NCBI GenBank assembly: GCA_029263855.1
Contig: JAJUFC010000008.1
Span: forward strand, 1-64,000
Reading direction: 5' to 3'
From: Candidatus Thermochlorobacteriaceae bacterium
GTDB taxonomy: Bacteria; Bacteroidota; Chlorobiia; Chlorobiales; Thermochlorobacteraceae
Length of the DNA stretch: 64,000 bases
Made by a program: the position numbers and the translations under genes. The notes under the pieces are model-generated. The model saw nothing but the letters and a program-made list of their open reading frames with translations. It had not been told where the DNA came from and searched no databases. Shown here piece by piece: positions 37,637-47,280 of the stretch. Numbering within the stretch: the stretch's first letter is position 1; each line of letters begins with the position of its first letter.

Positions 37637-39628
37637 TCAATTTTTTATCGGCAATTCAATCGTGAAACTTGCGCCTTTGTCTTTTCCGTCGGAGTATGCC
37701 CAAATTGCGCCGCCATGCATTTCGACAAGTTGCTTGACAATGGAAAGCCCAAGCCCCGTGCTTGATTCGCCGCCTGTTGGCTTTGCTGAAAGTCGCTGAA
37801 AGCGTTGAAACAGCCGCTTTTTTTCTTCTTCCGAAAAGCCTTGCCCTTCGTCGCTCACTGAAATTTGCGCGACAGGCGTATCGGTAATTTTCTCCCCGTT
37901 TTCACACCGAGCAACACGCACGCAAATTGTTTTTTCAGGATAAGAATACTTAATAGCATTAGAGATGAGGTTGTCGACAATTTCGCGCAGTCGGTCTTCA
38001 TCTACAAATGCGATGATGTTATCGGCAATCTCTTCTTTTATCTCAATGCGTTTCTTTGCGGCACGATGTTCATAACTGGCAACGATAAGCATGGCTAACT
38101 GCCCAACATCAACTTTTTTGCGATTGAGTGTAATGTTTCCGCTTTCGATTTCGCTCATCTCTAAAACTTTTTCAATACTGCCGAGCATTCGCTCTACAAA
38201 TTCAATGATGAGATAAAGCATGCGCTCTTGCTGATGCTTATCGAGCGTGGCTAAAACGCCTTGCACAAGGTCTAAAATTGCGGTGAGCGGACTTTTGAGG
38301 TCATGTGCCGCAATGGCTAAAAGTTCGCTTTTGAGTTGATTGGCTTCTTTGAGGGCGGTATTGGCTTCGGCGAGCATTTCGTTGGCTTTGGCAAGTTCGA
38401 TATTTTTTAGGCGATAAATTTCAGCCTCTTGAAGTGCTTTCTGTAAGTTTGCACGCGCATCTAAGGCGTGAACGCGCTCCTCACTTTTCTCTTCGAGCAG
38501 TTGTGCTTGGGCTTGTTGAAAAATTTTGAAGTATGCAAATGCTTGTTTGAGGTCGCCTTTGGCTTCAAAAATCGTAGAGAGTTCTTTGCTGATTTCGGCA
38601 AGATATTTTTTGGAGCGTAGTTCTATTGCCGCCTCGCGTGCTTTGAGCAAATACTCCAATGCTTTCTCTCTTGCTTGTTCATCTTGACTTTCTTGATTGT
38701 AAAATTTTCCGATGTTGAGCAAGGTTTCCGCCTCAAAGAGTTTATCGCCGACTTGCCGCATAATCCCCAAGCTTTTTTCGTAACAGGAGAGCGCGTCGCT
38801 GTGTTTTCCTTTTTTGACGAAGAGCAATCCAAGATTGTTGAGCGCGTTGGCTTCACCTTGCTTATCACCAAGTTCGGCGTAAATCTCGCAACATTCATTG
38901 TAGAATCGAATCGCTTTATCGTCTTCCCCGAGTTTGACATAGATGAGTCCGAGATTGTTGAGCGCATTAGCATAGCCTTGCAGATTTTTACATCGACGAA
39001 ATCGCTCAATGCCGCGCAGTCCGTAATCGCGTGCTTCGTGATATTTTCCCAATCGGTAGTAAATAATGCCGATGTTTGTGAGCGTTGCCGCTTCGCCTTC
39101 TTCATCTTTAATTTGCTGACGAATGTCCAACGCTTTGAAGTAATAAGAGAGCGCGGTTGGATAATCTTCTAAACGGAGATAAAGGTTGCCGATATTGTTG
39201 AAACTTGCGCCGACGCCTTCCTTATCACCGTTTTTTTCGCGCATCTCGATGGCACGCAAATGGCAGTTAAGGGCTTCAATATCATTTCCGAGTCGTTCAA
39301 ACGTGTTTCCAAGCCAGTTGATTGCCTTAGCTTCGCCGAGTTCATCGCTTGCTTCCGACATTTCTTTAACGGCTTCCAACAGGCGCGTTTTTGCTTCTGC
39401 GATTTCTCCCAAAACCCAATGTGCAACGCCCTGATTGAGCAAACTATACGCTCTGCCTTTGGCATAATTCGTTTGCTCCGAGAGCGCAAGTGCCTCTTGA
39501 CCAAGTTTGAGCGCGTGTTTTGGATTTTGAAAATGTGCCGCCCAACTCTGCGTGTTTAGTGCGTCAATCTGTGCCGATTTTTCTGACGACGAAAATAACT
39601 CTGACTCGATTGGGTTTTGATGATCCAT
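37637..39628 (-). CDS. Soluble TPR-repeat sensor histidine kinase (paralog B2)
   Basis: 663 aa from ATG 39628. TPR units ~25-340, coiled coil ~355-425, HisKA with His442 in AHDLKSPLTAILDLVQGV (Ser replaces the Asn of DLKNPL in A1 and A2), HATPase with NLISNAIKYSYPEKT, DEGQGFSEEE and STGLGLSIVKQLVEMHGG. The start of the TPR region (QIDALNTQSWAAH) aligns with paralog B1 (QVDALNDQAWSLR), which supports the ATG at 39628; another ATG at 39664 adds 12 residues. Likely cotranscribed with B1. Confidence 0.85.
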   Translation of the reverse strand: MDHQNPIESELFSSSEKSAQIDALNTQSWAAHFQNPKHALKLGQEALALSEQTNYAKGRAYSLLNQGVAHWVLGEIAEAKTRLLEAVKEMSEASDELGEAKAINWLGNTFERLGNDIEALNCHLRAIEMREKNGDKEGVGASFNNIGNLYLRLEDYPTALSYYFKALDIRQQIKDEEGEAATLTNIGIIYYRLGKYHEARDYGLRGIERFRRCKNLQGYANALNNLGLIYVKLGEDDKAIRFYNECCEIYAELGDKQGEANALNNLGLLFVKKGKHSDALSCYEKSLGIMRQVGDKLFEAETLLNIGKFYNQESQDEQAREKALEYLLKAREAAIELRSKKYLAEISKELSTIFEAKGDLKQAFAYFKIFQQAQAQLLEEKSEERVHALDARANLQKALQEAEIYRLKNIELAKANEMLAEANTALKEANQLKSELLAIAAHDLKSPLTAILDLVQGVLATLDKHQQERMLYLIIEFVERMLGSIEKVLEMSEIESGNITLNRKKVDVGQLAMLIVASYEHRAAKKRIEIKEEIADNIIAFVDEDRLREIVDNLISNAIKYSYPEKTICVRVARCENGEKITDTPVAQISVSDEGQGFSEEEKKRLFQRFQRLSAKPTGGESSTGLGLSIVKQLVEMHGGAIWAYSDGKDKGASFTIELPIKN

Positions 39629-39724
39629 TCGTCTGTGAATTTTATAGGCTTTCAAACTTAACATAAGGATTTTCCACTTTCATCGGAAATGGGAAGTTTC
39701 GCCTGATGCGCTCGGCGGGCACAA

Positions 39725-39756
39725 AACAAAAAGCGCACGGCTTCATTCCGTGCGCT
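39725..39756 (-). terminator. Terminator after the 39806-40198 gene
   Basis: AGCGCACGG pairs with CCGTGCGCT over a 7-base loop. Read on the minus strand it is followed by TTTTTGTTTTG. Confidence 0.78.
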
Positions 39757-39805
39757 GGGCGATACTCTCCGTATCGCGTCTGTATCCGTTCTTGCTCCCG
39801 AAGGA

Positions 39806-40198
39806 TTACAACGGCGGATTAACCGATTCTCTCAAAACTAAGTTCTTGACTTTCACCCCGATGACTTGGCTTCCGCGAATAGGTTGCGTGAAGATTTGTC
39901 GGGCATCTACTTTGAAATTTCCATAGACATAATCAACTTCTTTTCCGTAAGGCAACCATTCCCAACGGGTGTTGATTTCAAGATAGAACTTTGCGTCTTG
40001 GTCGTAGTCGTTTTTGACTTCAAACTGAATCGCGCGTTCATTGAGGTGCTGATAGCGATAAGAAAGTAAGTTTTGCTGTCCGTCTCTGATTGGAATCCAG
40101 TCGCTCCATGCGGCGGGTTCAGCAGTTTTTGCGGCGGTAAGTAGCATTACAACCGTGAGCAAGGCGAGAAACAGTGGAAATTTGACAATGCTTTTCAT
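39806..40198 (-). CDS. Small secreted protein of unknown function
   Basis: 130 aa. Signal peptide ~1-25 (FPLFLALLTVVMLLTAAKTA), then one compact domain with WSDWIPIRDGQQNLLSYRYQHLNERAIQFEVKND and WEWLPYGKEVDYVYG, beta-rich with many aromatic residues. I do not recognise a family. ATG 40198 is chosen because GGAGG stands 5 bases before it; the longer frame would begin at a TTG behind that site. It has its own terminator. Confidence 0.65.
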   Translation of the reverse strand: MKSIVKFPLFLALLTVVMLLTAAKTAEPAAWSDWIPIRDGQQNLLSYRYQHLNERAIQFEVKNDYDQDAKFYLEINTRWEWLPYGKEVDYVYGNFKVDARQIFTQPIRGSQVIGVKVKNLVLRESVNPPL

Positions 40199-40485
40199 GA
40201 TGACCTCCAAATACGAATTAAATTGATTTAATATGCTTTCGGAAGTCTGGCAGATAGAGGCAAAGTGTCGGAAGGTAATGTAAGATTCTTCTCGGCAGGT
40301 TGCGTGTCGTCAGACACTTCAAACTTGTAAAGAACTTTTGACTTCCTTTACGGTGCGTTCCCAAAAGAGTTCCCATTTTTCAAAAAAAATTTCAACTTTT
40401 TTGCAGTTTGTTACGCATCGCTTGATTGAGTATTTTAGAGCCAATTTCTTCAGGCTCAAATTTTCAACTTCTTCTCGTTTTTCCA

Positions 40486-41445
40486 ATGCTTGCCGTGCCG
40501 AATACGCTGAATACCAAAGATTTTCGCGTCTCGCTTGTCGGTGCAGGTGCATTGGGCACGGCGATTGCACGGCGGCTCTCGAGCGTTGGCTACCGATTTC
40601 TCTCGGTCGTGAATCGCACAATCAGCGACGCTCAATCTCTTGCAGGAAGTCTCGGCGTTACAGAGTATTCCGACACAATTGACTCAGTTTCCCCGAACAC
40701 TAATCTTCTTTTGCTGACGGTTTCTGATTCCGCGTTGCAGTCGGTTACCGAAAAATTAGCGACACTTCGTCTCCCCTTTCATCATTTAACGGTCGTGCAA
40801 TTTTCAGGTGCCCTCACGACCGATGTGCTTCGTCCGCTTTCGCAGAAAGGCGCGCATACCATTTCGCTCCATCCATTCCAAACCTTTCCAAAAGGGATTT
40901 CGTCGCACGATGCCGAATCACTCTTCAAATGCTTTTTCGGCTTGCAATCTGATGAACTCGAGGGCATTGAAGTCGGAAAAAAAATTGCACACGACTTAGG
41001 CGGAAAAGTGATGATTGTTCCCAAAGAAGCCAAAACGCTTTATCACATCGCAGGCGTGATGGCAAGCAATTATCTTGTAACACTCGCAAGTTTATCGTCC
41101 GAAGTTTTCGCCGCGCTTGGGCTTTCGCCGAAAGATGTTGCCAAAATTATCGAGCCAATTATGCGCCAAACGCTGAACAACATTGCTTCTGCACCAACCA
41201 TTGCCGATGCGCTAACAGGACCGATTGAACGCGGCGACGCACAAGTCATTGCTCGACATCTGCGCGAACTTTCCGAACAAGTTCCTCACTTGCTTCCGAT
41301 TTACGCCGCCTTCGCGATTGAAACCGTCCGCGTCGCCATTCACAAAGGCTCAATTTCACAAAGCGACGCTTCAGAAATTTTAGATATGCTCGAAGACATC
41401 ACTCGCCGCGAAAGCACCTCCGAACAGTCCTCTTCCTCAATTTGA
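40486..41445 (+). CDS. Rossmann-fold oxidoreductase-like protein with DUF2520 C-terminal domain
   Basis: 319 aa. N-terminal NAD(P)-binding motif VSLVGAGALGTAIARRLSS (~residue 16), LLLTVSDSALQSV and VVQFSGAL; then a helical C-terminal domain (YHIAGVMASNYLVTLASLSSEVF, LTGPIERGDAQVIARHL), the pairing found in DUF2520 proteins related to ketopantoate/pyrroline-5-carboxylate reductases. Substrate is unknown. ATG 40486 is chosen. Confidence 0.82.
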   Translation: MLAVPNTLNTKDFRVSLVGAGALGTAIARRLSSVGYRFLSVVNRTISDAQSLAGSLGVTEYSDTIDSVSPNTNLLLLTVSDSALQSVTEKLATLRLPFHHLTVVQFSGALTTDVLRPLSQKGAHTISLHPFQTFPKGISSHDAESLFKCFFGLQSDELEGIEVGKKIAHDLGGKVMIVPKEAKTLYHIAGVMASNYLVTLASLSSEVFAALGLSPKDVAKIIEPIMRQTLNNIASAPTIADALTGPIERGDAQVIARHLRELSEQVPHLLPIYAAFAIETVRVAIHKGSISQSDASEILDMLEDITRRESTSEQSSSSI

Positions 41446-41555
41446 GTTACGATTCATTAACGCAACATCTTTCCATCGAAAGGCGTAACTTCGTAGCGTT
41501 CACAAGAACACTAAGAGAGAACAAAGCACTTTCAACAATTCAAACTCATTTAGCC

Positions 41556-42119
41556 ATGCGACACATCTCTGTTTTTTCACTGATTCTTCTTCTCGCTGTT
41601 GCGGCTGGTTGCGGCGGTCAGAAAGCCATTCAAAAAGCCGACCTCGGCGATGTTCCTGATTGGTTTATGAATCCGCCTCGCGATAATAATCCCGACAACC
41701 CCAAAATGCTTTACGGCGCGGCAACCGAAGTTTCCCAAGATATGCAGTTCGCCATTAACAAAGCCGAAACCGCCGCTCGCTCCAACATCGCCCGCCAAGT
41801 TGAAACCACCGTGCAAGGCTTAATGGCAAAGTTCCGCGAAGAAACAGGCTCAGGGCAAGACCCACAACTTTTGCAAATATCCACAGAAGTTGAAAAGAAC
41901 ATCGTTAATACGAAAATCACGGGCACGCGCATCGCCAAACAGCAAATTGTTCGCGATGGCAATCTTTTCCGCGCCTATGTGCTTGTTGAATACTCCACCG
42001 AAGCATCTAAGCGCGCTTTGATTGATGAAATCAAGAAGAACGAACAAGCCTACACACGCTATCGCGCTTCAAAAGCCTTTGCGGATTTAGAAAAGGAAAT
42101 TGAAAAGCAGGAGCGATAA
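41556..42119 (+). CDS. LPP20-like lipoprotein
   Basis: 187 aa. Lipobox VAAGC near residue 18, then DVPDWFMNPP, a motif typical of LPP20-type lipoproteins, followed by a domain with NKAETAARSNIARQVETTVQGLM, VEKNIVNTKITGTRIAKQQIVRDGNLFRAYVLVEY. Such proteins sit in the outer membrane or periplasm; biochemical role is not known. ATG 41556 begins the signal peptide. A terminator follows. Confidence 0.82.
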   Translation: MRHISVFSLILLLAVAAGCGGQKAIQKADLGDVPDWFMNPPRDNNPDNPKMLYGAATEVSQDMQFAINKAETAARSNIARQVETTVQGLMAKFREETGSGQDPQLLQISTEVEKNIVNTKITGTRIAKQQIVRDGNLFRAYVLVEYSTEASKRALIDEIKKNEQAYTRYRASKAFADLEKEIEKQER

Positions 42120-42142
42120 GCCTGACAACTTTCGTATCAAAG

Positions 42143-42168
42143 AAGCGACCTTCGTGGTCGCTTTTTTA
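42143..42168 (+). terminator. Terminator after the LPP20-like gene
   Basis: AAGCGACC pairs with GGTCGCTT over TTCGT, followed by TTTTATT. Confidence 0.82.
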
Positions 42169-42212
42169 TTGGTCAATTTTAATGACACAAAGCACACACA
42201 CTCCGACATTCT

Positions 42213-42290
42213 TTTAATGAATAACGCGCAGCGAGTAATGAGTAACGAGAAGCAAGCCATTCTTCACTCTTCATTATTCATTAACGATGC
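42213..42290. repeat. Inverted heptamer-type intergenic repeat
   Basis: TTAATGAATAACG at the left is mirrored by CATTATTCATTAACG at the right, and the middle runs through variants of GAGTAATGAGTAACGAG and ATTCTTCACTCTTCA. The same words occur at 47005-47030 and 55887-55920. Confidence 0.6.
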
Positions 42291-42435
42291 GGTTATTATT
42301 TTTCCCGAAGTTTTGCCCTTTTTTCTTTTCTGAAATCGTCGTTTATTGGCTTTTTCTAAACCGATTCATATCTGTATTGGCGTACATCTACGACTGACTT
42401 TGTTATATTTTCAACCTGAACTTTAACCTGAACTC

Positions 42436-45400
42436 GTGAAGCGGCTTTCACTTTTAGCGACGATTCTTCTTTTTTCAGCGTCTATTCTGCTTGCTCAGCC
42501 TGAAGCCTACAGCCACCCCGAACTCAATTGGAAAACGATTGAGACCGAACATTTCACGGTGAGTTTTCACGAAGGGGCGGAGCGTTCAGGACAACTTGCG
42601 GCGAAAATCGCCGAAGAGGCTTACCCTGCAATTACATCGCTTTACAAGCACGACCCGGGCAAGGTTAATATCGTTATCAAAGACACGGACGATTACTCCA
42701 ACGGCGGCGCGTATTTCACCGAAAATAAAATTGAAATTTGGGCACCTTCGCTTGAATTTCCATTTCGCGGTCAGCATCAGTGGCTACGCGACGTGATTAC
42801 GCACGAATACACGCACATCGTAACGCTCACGGCGGCGATGAAGGTCGGCACTTTTATGCCCGCCGCGTTTATTCAAGCCTTTGGCTACGAACCGACACGT
42901 CGCAACGATATTCTCTACGGTTTTCCAAACCGCTTGGTCTCCTATCCGATTGCAGGCTTCAACGTTCCGTTTTGGCTCGCCGAAGGCGTGGCGCAATACC
43001 AACGCCCCGAACTGCGCTACGATATGTGGGATAGCCATCGCGATATGATTTTGCGTAGCGACGTGCTCGCGGGAAAAACGCCGTCGCTTTCGGAAATCTC
43101 AAACCCCGTCATTCGTCCCGGCTTCGGCGGCGAACAGTGGTATAACTACGGCTTCGCCTTCACTCGATACCTCGCCAGAAAATATGGCGAACCCTCGCTC
43201 GAACGCTTGATGAAAAACTTCGCCTCGATTTCAAACTACAACGTCGACGCCGCACTCGAAGAGACTTACAACAAGCCTGCCGAAAAAATCTATGCTGAAT
43301 GGACACAATACCTCGCCCAAGATTACAAGGCGCGAACCCAATCCATCGTAGAGCAATCAGGCAAACTGATTGAACGCGAAGGAATGAACTTCTCGCCCAT
43401 CTTCTCGCCCGACGGAAAGAAAATCTATTATATCTCCAATGGCGGCGCAACGATTGGCGGCTATGGAATTTTTATGCGAGAGTCGGGGAAAGATAGTTCG
43501 TTCAAAACCGCAAGTCGTCCGACCGTCAAAGATGTGTTGGTTCATCACCGCGATTCCGAATATGGCGTGTGTAAATCGTGCGGCTATCACTTTTCGGAAA
43601 GCCAATCGCTCTTGCGTGGCGTTTCATCGCGGCTTGCTATCACCAACGACGGCTCAAAACTGCTTTATTCCAAATACACAGGCACAAGTTGGAAAGTGCA
43701 ACGCTATAACGACCTTTTCCTCTACGACATCAAGAACGATGAAGAAACGCGCCTCACCTATCAAAAGCGATTAGAAACGCCCACGCTCTCGCCTGATAAC
43801 AAAACCTTTGTTGCCGTTGCGCAACAAGACGGCACGGAAAATCTCGTCGAAGGAAATTTCACAGCCGACACTGCCAAACAAAATCTGCACGCGCTCACGC
43901 ATTTCAAAAACGGTGAGAAAGTGCTCACGCCGATTTATTCCGCTGATGGCTCAAAAATTTTCTTCGCGCTTGGCATTCGCAATCAACGCCGATTGATGCA
44001 ACTCGATAGAACCTCAGGCGAACTTTCGTCACTCACCGAAGCGATTGACGAAAAAAATCCTTACCTCACGATTGATGAACGTGACCTTTCGCTCACGCCC
44101 GACGGCAAGCATTTGCTCTATGCATCTAATCCAACCGGCATCTTCAACCTTTATCGCTTGAACCTTGAAACGAAGCAGTCGGAACAACTCACCAATGTGC
44201 TCACAGGTGCGTTTATGCCGTCGATGGACAAATCGGGAAGAATTGCTTATGCGCACTATGCAAACACGGGCTACAAACTTGCCTTGTTGGATTCGATTCA
44301 GCCCGTTCAAAATCCCGACGCTGTTTATCGCAAAGAGCCAACGCTGATTGCATTTGAAGGCACTCCTGTCAATGCGCCGCAATTCGCTTCGCTCGCTTCA
44401 CGCCTTTCGGACGCAACTGCTCGCGAACAATCATCACGCGATTCGCTCTACAAAAAATTGATTGAATACGACGACACCGTGATTCCGCAGTATGAAGTTC
44501 GCGAATACACGAAACTCTTTTCAACCATCAATGTTGTTCCGCTTGTTCGCTTCGATGCTTATACCAAACCGCAAGGCGGATTTTGGCAAGACGCATGGCG
44601 CGCGGCAAAGTTTGGTGCGGCGGTCAACTCGTCAGAAGTTTTAGGGCAGTTCAATTTGTTCGGCGTGTTCGCTTTCGCGCCCGGAAGTGGCTTTGCAGAT
44701 GGCGCGCAAAATCCTGTTACGAAAATTTTTGAAATGGAACGCGATGCTTATCTCTCGCTTGAATACACCGACCAAACAATTCTCCCCGCCTCGATGCTTC
44801 CGAAATTTTCGCTCGATATTTTTCACATTACGCGCAATGTGCCGCAGGCAGGTCAGTTCGGCGGCTATACAACCGATTTCAGCCCGAACGATAGCACGTT
44901 CTATAACGTCTCTTTCGCCGCCACGCAGTTCGACCTTTCGCTTCGTTTCCGCATTCCGATTAACAACCTCTTCTTTCAAGCCAGCTCGTTCCGCACGACT
45001 TTCTCGCTCGGCATTTACAGTTCCAAAATTAACTCGTTCTTTTGGGAGCCGCTCGGACAAACCCTGCCCGCCAGTAGCGACAATTACTTCATCGGACGAA
45101 GCGCGTCGCTTTTTTGGAAACTGGATTTACGCGCACGCTCGTTCAATCAAAACATCAACCCGATTGGATTTCTCTCGCGCATTCGCTTGGATTACGAAAA
45201 CAGCAAACTGCAAACGGGAAACGAATTTGTAGAATCTAACGGCACATTCCGCCCGGTGTATGACACCTATAAGTTCGTTCGCTTAACGACCGACTTAAAC
45301 TACTACTTCCCGCTTCCGACTTGGAGCCCGCGCTTTCAGCACACACTTTCGCTTCGCACATTCGGCGCGTTCAACTTCGGCAACGAGACCGATTTCTTCT

Positions 45401-45867
45401 TCCACAATTTCATTTCAGGCTTAATCGGCATGCGCGGCTACGAGTTCTTCGCCATTGGTGGCGACCGCGCCGCATTTGCACATCTTGAATATCGCGTTCC
45501 GATTTTCACGAATCTCGATGTGCAGTTCTTCCATCTTTATTTCAATCATCTTTACTTCTCGACTTACTTCGACATTGGCGCGGCGTGGAGCAGACAAATT
45601 CCCTCGCTCAACAACTGGCGAAAAGACATCGGCTTCGAACTTCGCCTCGCGTCGAATTCCTTTTATGCCTTTCCAACCAGCATTTTCATCAGTGCCACTT
45701 ACGGCTTAGACCAATTCGACCAACCACTCCGACGAGGCTTTGAACAACAAGGCGGGCGCAATTTTGTAACCTACGGGCGCGAATGGCTCTTTCACTTCGG
45801 CATGCTCTTCGACTTTGATTTTCTTGCCGACGAAACCATACGCGGCGCACGACTTCTACTCCGCTAA
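42436..45867 (+). CDS. Large secreted protein: gluzincin-like peptidase, beta-propeller and probable C-terminal barrel
   Basis: 1143 aa from a GTG. Signal peptide ~1-20 (SASILLAQPE). Residues ~30-290 look like a peptidase MA-type domain: HEYTH (123-127) is an HExxH zinc site and WLAEGVAQYQ gives the third ligand. Residues ~310-600 carry WD40-like/TolB propeller blades (FSPIFSPDGKKIYYISNGG, SLTPDGKHLLYASNPTG). From ~690 to the end, aromatic strands and a final FDFDFLADETIRGARLLLR resemble a surface-antigen-like outer-membrane barrel. The three-part fusion is unusual; only the first two parts are well supported. Confidence 0.75.
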   Translation: MKRLSLLATILLFSASILLAQPEAYSHPELNWKTIETEHFTVSFHEGAERSGQLAAKIAEEAYPAITSLYKHDPGKVNIVIKDTDDYSNGGAYFTENKIEIWAPSLEFPFRGQHQWLRDVITHEYTHIVTLTAAMKVGTFMPAAFIQAFGYEPTRRNDILYGFPNRLVSYPIAGFNVPFWLAEGVAQYQRPELRYDMWDSHRDMILRSDVLAGKTPSLSEISNPVIRPGFGGEQWYNYGFAFTRYLARKYGEPSLERLMKNFASISNYNVDAALEETYNKPAEKIYAEWTQYLAQDYKARTQSIVEQSGKLIEREGMNFSPIFSPDGKKIYYISNGGATIGGYGIFMRESGKDSSFKTASRPTVKDVLVHHRDSEYGVCKSCGYHFSESQSLLRGVSSRLAITNDGSKLLYSKYTGTSWKVQRYNDLFLYDIKNDEETRLTYQKRLETPTLSPDNKTFVAVAQQDGTENLVEGNFTADTAKQNLHALTHFKNGEKVLTPIYSADGSKIFFALGIRNQRRLMQLDRTSGELSSLTEAIDEKNPYLTIDERDLSLTPDGKHLLYASNPTGIFNLYRLNLETKQSEQLTNVLTGAFMPSMDKSGRIAYAHYANTGYKLALLDSIQPVQNPDAVYRKEPTLIAFEGTPVNAPQFASLASRLSDATAREQSSRDSLYKKLIEYDDTVIPQYEVREYTKLFSTINVVPLVRFDAYTKPQGGFWQDAWRAAKFGAAVNSSEVLGQFNLFGVFAFAPGSGFADGAQNPVTKIFEMERDAYLSLEYTDQTILPASMLPKFSLDIFHITRNVPQAGQFGGYTTDFSPNDSTFYNVSFAATQFDLSLRFRIPINNLFFQASSFRTTFSLGIYSSKINSFFWEPLGQTLPASSDNYFIGRSASLFWKLDLRARSFNQNINPIGFLSRIRLDYENSKLQTGNEFVESNGTFRPVYDTYKFVRLTTDLNYYFPLPTWSPRFQHTLSLRTFGAFNFGNETDFFFHNFISGLIGMRGYEFFAIGGDRAAFAHLEYRVPIFTNLDVQFFHLYFNHLYFSTYFDIGAAWSRQIPSLNNWRKDIGFELRLASNSFYAFPTSIFISATYGLDQFDQPLRRGFEQQGGRNFVTYGREWLFHFGMLFDFDFLADETIRGARLLLR

Positions 45868-45885
45868 ATTTTCAATTCAACTTGT

Positions 45886-46920
45886 ATGAAATTTTTCTGT
45901 CTCGCTTTGCTTCTTTTGGTTTCTTTGGTGCATCTCTCTGCCCAAGAACCCAAACCGCACACCTTACTCAAACGAGAGCGATTGATTTCGCTTGTCTCTC
46001 ACGACTCAACTCACAAGCAAGAAGTATCAATGGCGGTGCTTTCGCTGAACCGTCCGCTTGTGATTGATGGCGAATATGTGGCTTATCGTGATGCGAGCAT
46101 GGTTTCACCGACGCCGACTGCCAAATTGCGTTCGCCTGTCATTGGTGTTGCGTTTTCGGCAATCGTGCCGGGCGCAGGCGAGTTTTATGCGGAAAGTTAT
46201 TGGCGGTCTGCTCTTTTCTTCGTCGCCGAAGTTGCTTTGTGGGCAACGGCAGTTCATTATCAAAATAAAGGACAGCAAGGCGAGCGCGATTTTGTCGCTT
46301 TTGCTGACGGACTTGCACCCAACGGCGCTGGCTTTGCGAACGACGGCAGAACACGATGGGATGCGGTTCGTTTTGCAGAACGCATGTCGGAGATTTATAC
46401 CACAGAACGGTTCCTCAATTCAGGGCTTGTTCCAAACGCGAATCAAATCAGACAAATGGCGACCGAACTCAGAACGGCGCAACGCTTAAACGAAATTCGC
46501 AATCGCGATTATCGATTCCTCAATGCTTTCGAGCGCATTGCCGTCTCTGCCGCTAACAATGCCACGCTCTCGCACACGCTTCCGCCTTACGGCGACCAGC
46601 AGTATTACGAACTCATCGGCAAATACAGCGAGTATGCGATTGGCTGGTATGATTACGATATTACCCGAATGGACAATCGTTTTGAAATTCACTCACAGGT
46701 CTACTTGCAGTATGCCTCTATGCGCGGCATGGCAAATCAAAATTTGAAAACCGCGTCAAACTTCTTCTCGCTCATTGTGCTCAATCACGCGCTTTCCGCT
46801 GTTGATGCACTGATTGCTGTCAATCAATACAACGACCGCATTCGCACTTCCATTCAATTCCAGCAAGATGCCATGACGCAGACGATTTACCCTTCAGCGT
46901 CGGTCGCCGTCTCATTTTAA
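45886..46920 (+). CDS. Secreted/membrane protein, DUF5683-like
   Basis: 344 aa. Signal peptide ~1-19 (VHLSAQ). The segment SAIVPGAGEFYAESYWRSALFFVAEVALWATAVHY is like the P-G-x-G-x-x-Y membrane region of DUF5683-type proteins. The rest is soluble with Tyr- and Arg-rich helices, and a hydrophobic helix lies near ~285-300 (FFSLIVLNHALSAVDALIAV). It starts 18 bp after the 42436 gene and is probably cotranscribed. Biochemical role unknown. Confidence 0.65.
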   Translation: MKFFCLALLLLVSLVHLSAQEPKPHTLLKRERLISLVSHDSTHKQEVSMAVLSLNRPLVIDGEYVAYRDASMVSPTPTAKLRSPVIGVAFSAIVPGAGEFYAESYWRSALFFVAEVALWATAVHYQNKGQQGERDFVAFADGLAPNGAGFANDGRTRWDAVRFAERMSEIYTTERFLNSGLVPNANQIRQMATELRTAQRLNEIRNRDYRFLNAFERIAVSAANNATLSHTLPPYGDQQYYELIGKYSEYAIGWYDYDITRMDNRFEIHSQVYLQYASMRGMANQNLKTASNFFSLIVLNHALSAVDALIAVNQYNDRIRTSIQFQQDAMTQTIYPSASVAVSF

Positions 46921-47280
46921 CTTGTATCATTGGATTTTCTGCTTTGTGGAGTCTTCCCTGCGCTCAAAGAATCGCCTGCTTCCCGCGTTCATCATTACTC
47001 AATACTCGTTATTCATTAGAAATGGATTCTTCGCTCCGCTCACCATAACTGAATGGGGGGTATCGCAGAAAAGGGCAAAGTATGCCGGAATATCTTGTTT
47101 TGAGTGGGTTCAATAGAGGGCACTCATTCACTCCGAAGCGGCAACGAAGTTTGGGGTGCGCCGAAGTTCTTTGTTCAAAGGTGAACGTTACTTGACGCAG
47201 ACACCAACAAAATAGGCGCGGCATTACAACGCATCACGATTCACTCTCAACTTTTAACTTTTAACTTTTAACTTTTCACC
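46921..47280. other. Intergenic region before the trailer end of the CRISPR array
   Basis: No gene supported. Heptamer-type words (CATTACTCAATACTCGTTAT) at 47005-47030 and three tandem copies of AACTTTT-type heptamers at 47246-47278 run right up to the first repeat. It lacks a leader-like promoter reading into the array, which fits its being the distal end. Confidence 0.55.
47246..47278. repeat. Tandem heptamer AACTTTT bordering the array
   Basis: TCAACTTTTAACTTTTAACT continues with one more copy, 7-bp period, ending 2 bases before the first CRISPR repeat. Confidence 0.7.

Larger units (their letters stand above)
42120..42435. other. Intergenic region with terminator and palindromic repeat
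   Basis: No gene supported. It holds the terminator 42143-42168, the heptamer-type repeat 42213-42290 and an AT-rich stretch with TATATTTT at about 42404-42411 that could be part of the promoter for the 42436 gene. Confidence 0.6.

Noticed and set aside
47221-47280. CRISPR leader at the left end
   Set aside because: The repeat orientation (ATTGAAAT at its minus-strand end), the position of cas4 and the -7 element on the right all favour a leader at 55143-55350.
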